Shown in pieces: positions 62,850 through 64,000 of a DNA stretch of 64,000 nt. This stretch comes from Calditrichia bacterium. GTDB taxonomy: Bacteria > Calditrichota > Calditrichia > RBG-13-44-9 > J075. Below the pieces are notes generated by a model that did no database searches, was not told where the DNA came from, and saw only the letters and a list, made by a program, of their open reading frames with translations. The stretch is taken from the NCBI GenBank assembly GCA_028284445.1, contig JANQRS010000017.1:62001-126000 (forward strand). The letters run 5' to 3'. Both the position numbers and the translations under genes were made by a program. Position 1 is the first letter of the stretch; every line of letters begins with the position of its first letter.

Positions 62850-63668
62850 ATGAGGTATTTGTGTTTGATTTGCCTGATGATTCTATTGTCATGTGCTGCT
62901 GAGCAGAAAGAAGAAGCGGCGCCCGCAGCCTTAGCTGAGGAAGGGCTTCATACCGAGGTCATCGACTACACCGTGGGTGGCACCACCTTAAAAGGGTATT
63001 TGGCATATGATAAAGGCATTAGCGGAAAACGGCCCGGTGTGCTGGTCGTGCACGAATGGTGGGGGCAGAATGACTACTCCCGAAAACGGGCCGAGATGCT
63101 TGCCGAGCTTGGCTATACAGCCCTGGCGCTTGATATGTACGGGGACGGCAAAAGTGCGACTCATCCGGAAGATGCTCAAAAATTCATGATGGAGGTTATG
63201 CAGAATCTGGAAACCGGCGAGGCGAGATTTAATGCCGCGCTCGAACTCTTGAAGAAGCAAGGCACAACCGACCCGGAACGAATTGCTGCCATCGGTTACT
63301 GTTTTGGCGGCGCAGTGGTGTTGCATATGGCTCGCCTGGGAACAGATCTTGACGGCGTCGTTAGCTTTCACGGAAACCTGTCTTCAATGCACCAGGTTGA
63401 ACCTGGCAGTGTAAAAGCCCGGGTACTGGTCGCTCACGGTGCGGCCGATCCAATGGTACCGGCTGAACAAGTGGCAGCCTTCAAAAAAGAAATGGAGGCA
63501 GCGAAGGTAGATTATCGCTTCGAAGCCTATGAAGGCGCATTGCATGCCTTCACCAATCCCGCGGCCGACGAGAACGGTAAAAAGTTCAATATCCCGCTTG
63601 CCTATGATGCTGATGCCGACAAAAAATCCTGGGAGTCCATGAAAGCGTTTTTTACCGAGATATTCTAA
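62850..63668 (+). CDS. Dienelactone hydrolase family lipoprotein
   Basis: A 272-residue alpha/beta hydrolase with a lipoprotein signal (YLCLICLMILLSC, lipobox LLSC; then AAEQKEEAAP linker). Dienelactone hydrolase marks: VLVVHEWWGQNDYSRKRAEML, ALALDMYGDGK, AAIGYCFGGAVV (Cys nucleophile), HGAADPMVP (Asp) and EGALHAFTNP (His). All triad positions are kept. The family cleaves lactones and other esters; export to the envelope argues against a role in chloroaromatic breakdown and for a general esterase. AGAGGA precedes ATG 62850. Confidence 0.9.
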   Translation: MRYLCLICLMILLSCAAEQKEEAAPAALAEEGLHTEVIDYTVGGTTLKGYLAYDKGISGKRPGVLVVHEWWGQNDYSRKRAEMLAELGYTALALDMYGDGKSATHPEDAQKFMMEVMQNLETGEARFNAALELLKKQGTTDPERIAAIGYCFGGAVVLHMARLGTDLDGVVSFHGNLSSMHQVEPGSVKARVLVAHGAADPMVPAEQVAAFKKEMEAAKVDYRFEAYEGALHAFTNPAADENGKKFNIPLAYDADADKKSWESMKAFFTEIF

Positions 63669-63990
63669 CTTGCAGTATTGACCTGCTGCGCGCTCTGTGA
63701 AAACAGGGCGTGCGACATAGGCGGGCAATTATAAACTCCAATAAGAAGAATTCCGAAAAGCAATAAGCATAGCATTACCATTCTGTAGGAACTTGCCTGC
63801 TTGCCCCTTATTCAATTTTCTGGTACTTCGGGTTTATCCTCACCACTGAATTAATTTTTGAAAAAAACTTGCGAGAGTAAAACGGTAGCCACAAATTAGA
63901 CCAGTTGGTACAAACTCTTCATTCATGGGCCAGCGTTAAGGAGAAAACAATGTACAGTAGACGGCACCTAAGCTTGAAGAAGGATTGATT
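63669..63990. other. 322-bp gap with a hairpin
   Basis: A G-U containing hairpin (63688-63698 against 63703-63713, loop GAAA) lies 20 bp past the hydrolase stop, likely its terminator, though no T-run follows. The rest shows no gene; a 12-codon frame at 63951-63989 (ATG to TGA) is too short to call. AAGGA at 63980-63984 could serve an ATG at 63991. Confidence 0.4.
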
Positions 63991-64000
63991 ATGCCTTGGG
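63991..64000 (+). CDS. Possible start of a further gene, cut by window end
   Basis: ATG at 63991 follows GAAGAAGGA with 7-nt spacing and reads Met-Pro-Trp before the window ends. Only the ribosome binding site and start codon support it. Confidence 0.25.

Noticed and set aside
1..64000. tRNA or rRNA genes
   Set aside because: I found no T-arm-like GGTTCRANYCC with a paired acceptor stem and no rRNA signature sequences in the intergenic regions.

Overview
The window is about 64 kb of gene-dense bacterial chromosome of moderate GC. The best taxonomic clue is the C-terminal tail shared by two secreted proteins (ends of genes 20039-22447 and 24898-27231): Asn-Tyr-Pro-Asn-Pro-Phe-Asn-Pro followed by a beta-sandwich of about 80 residues with 'SGVY/SGIY'. 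This type A sorting tail is typical of the FCB superphylum (Calditrichota, KSB1, Ignavibacteria and relatives). Together with a TonB-dependent receptor, lipoproteins and large hybrid sensor kinases it points to a Gram-negative, Calditrichota/KSB1-like organism. The phylum assignment is inference. I saw no tRNA, rRNA, CRISPR array or prophage.

Layout. (1) 1-9.5 kb: a surface-glycan locus, translationally coupled on the + strand: sulfotransferase end, two PLP-fold sugar aminotransferase-type proteins, a 1786-residue multi-glycosyltransferase with a methyltransferase domain and TPRs, and a second GT2-TPR protein. (2) 9.5-18 kb: a small HTH protein, a TonB-dependent receptor, an iodotyrosine deiodinase-like flavoprotein, and a membrane-anchored ClpA/B-type AAA+ protein whose C-terminus is a release-factor-2 homologue lacking the GGQ domain, followed by hisS. 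(3) 18-27 kb: secreted and envelope proteins (S41 peptidase, a haem-c beta-propeller protein with sorting tail, TPR protein, DUF302 protein, secreted GH13 amylase). (4) 27.5-36 kb: a GntR regulator, NhaC-type antiporter, VC1184-type class V aminotransferase, P1 peptidase, DadA-like oxidoreductase, adenine deaminase-type protein and TruC: amino-acid and purine salvage in flavour. (5) 36-43 kb: a secreted protein of four tandem unrecognised domains, an AAA/DUF4143 ATPase, a DUF6265 lipoprotein and a kinase-receiver-cyclase hybrid. (6) 43.5-51.8 kb: a nine-gene minus-strand run with an rRNA methyltransferase, SDR, S41 peptidase, epimerase, the molybdate transporter (modA, di-Mop protein, modB, modC) and an EEP-family hydrolase. 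(7) 52-59.5 kb: two sensor-kinase systems flanking a secreted unknown. (8) 59.5-63.7 kb: PLD-like protein, exported isoaspartyl methyltransferase, glycerophosphodiesterase and dienelactone hydrolase lipoprotein.

The intergenic DNA is unusually rich in small repeats: five copies of a C-rich palindrome placed just after + strand stop codons, two copies of an 85-bp GTCATTCCC element each enclosed by perfect inverted repeats (MITE-like), short-period tandem arrays, and a 22-bp tandem repeat before the amylase.

The most notable item is the AAA+/pseudo-release-factor fusion at 13321-16728. It keeps the ribosome-binding architecture of RF2 but has lost the peptidyl-tRNA hydrolysis domain and the stop-codon tripeptide, and is joined to an AAA+ module with a degenerate first ATPase site and no GYVG pore loop in the second. 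This suggests a membrane-tethered, ATP-driven ribosome-acting factor.
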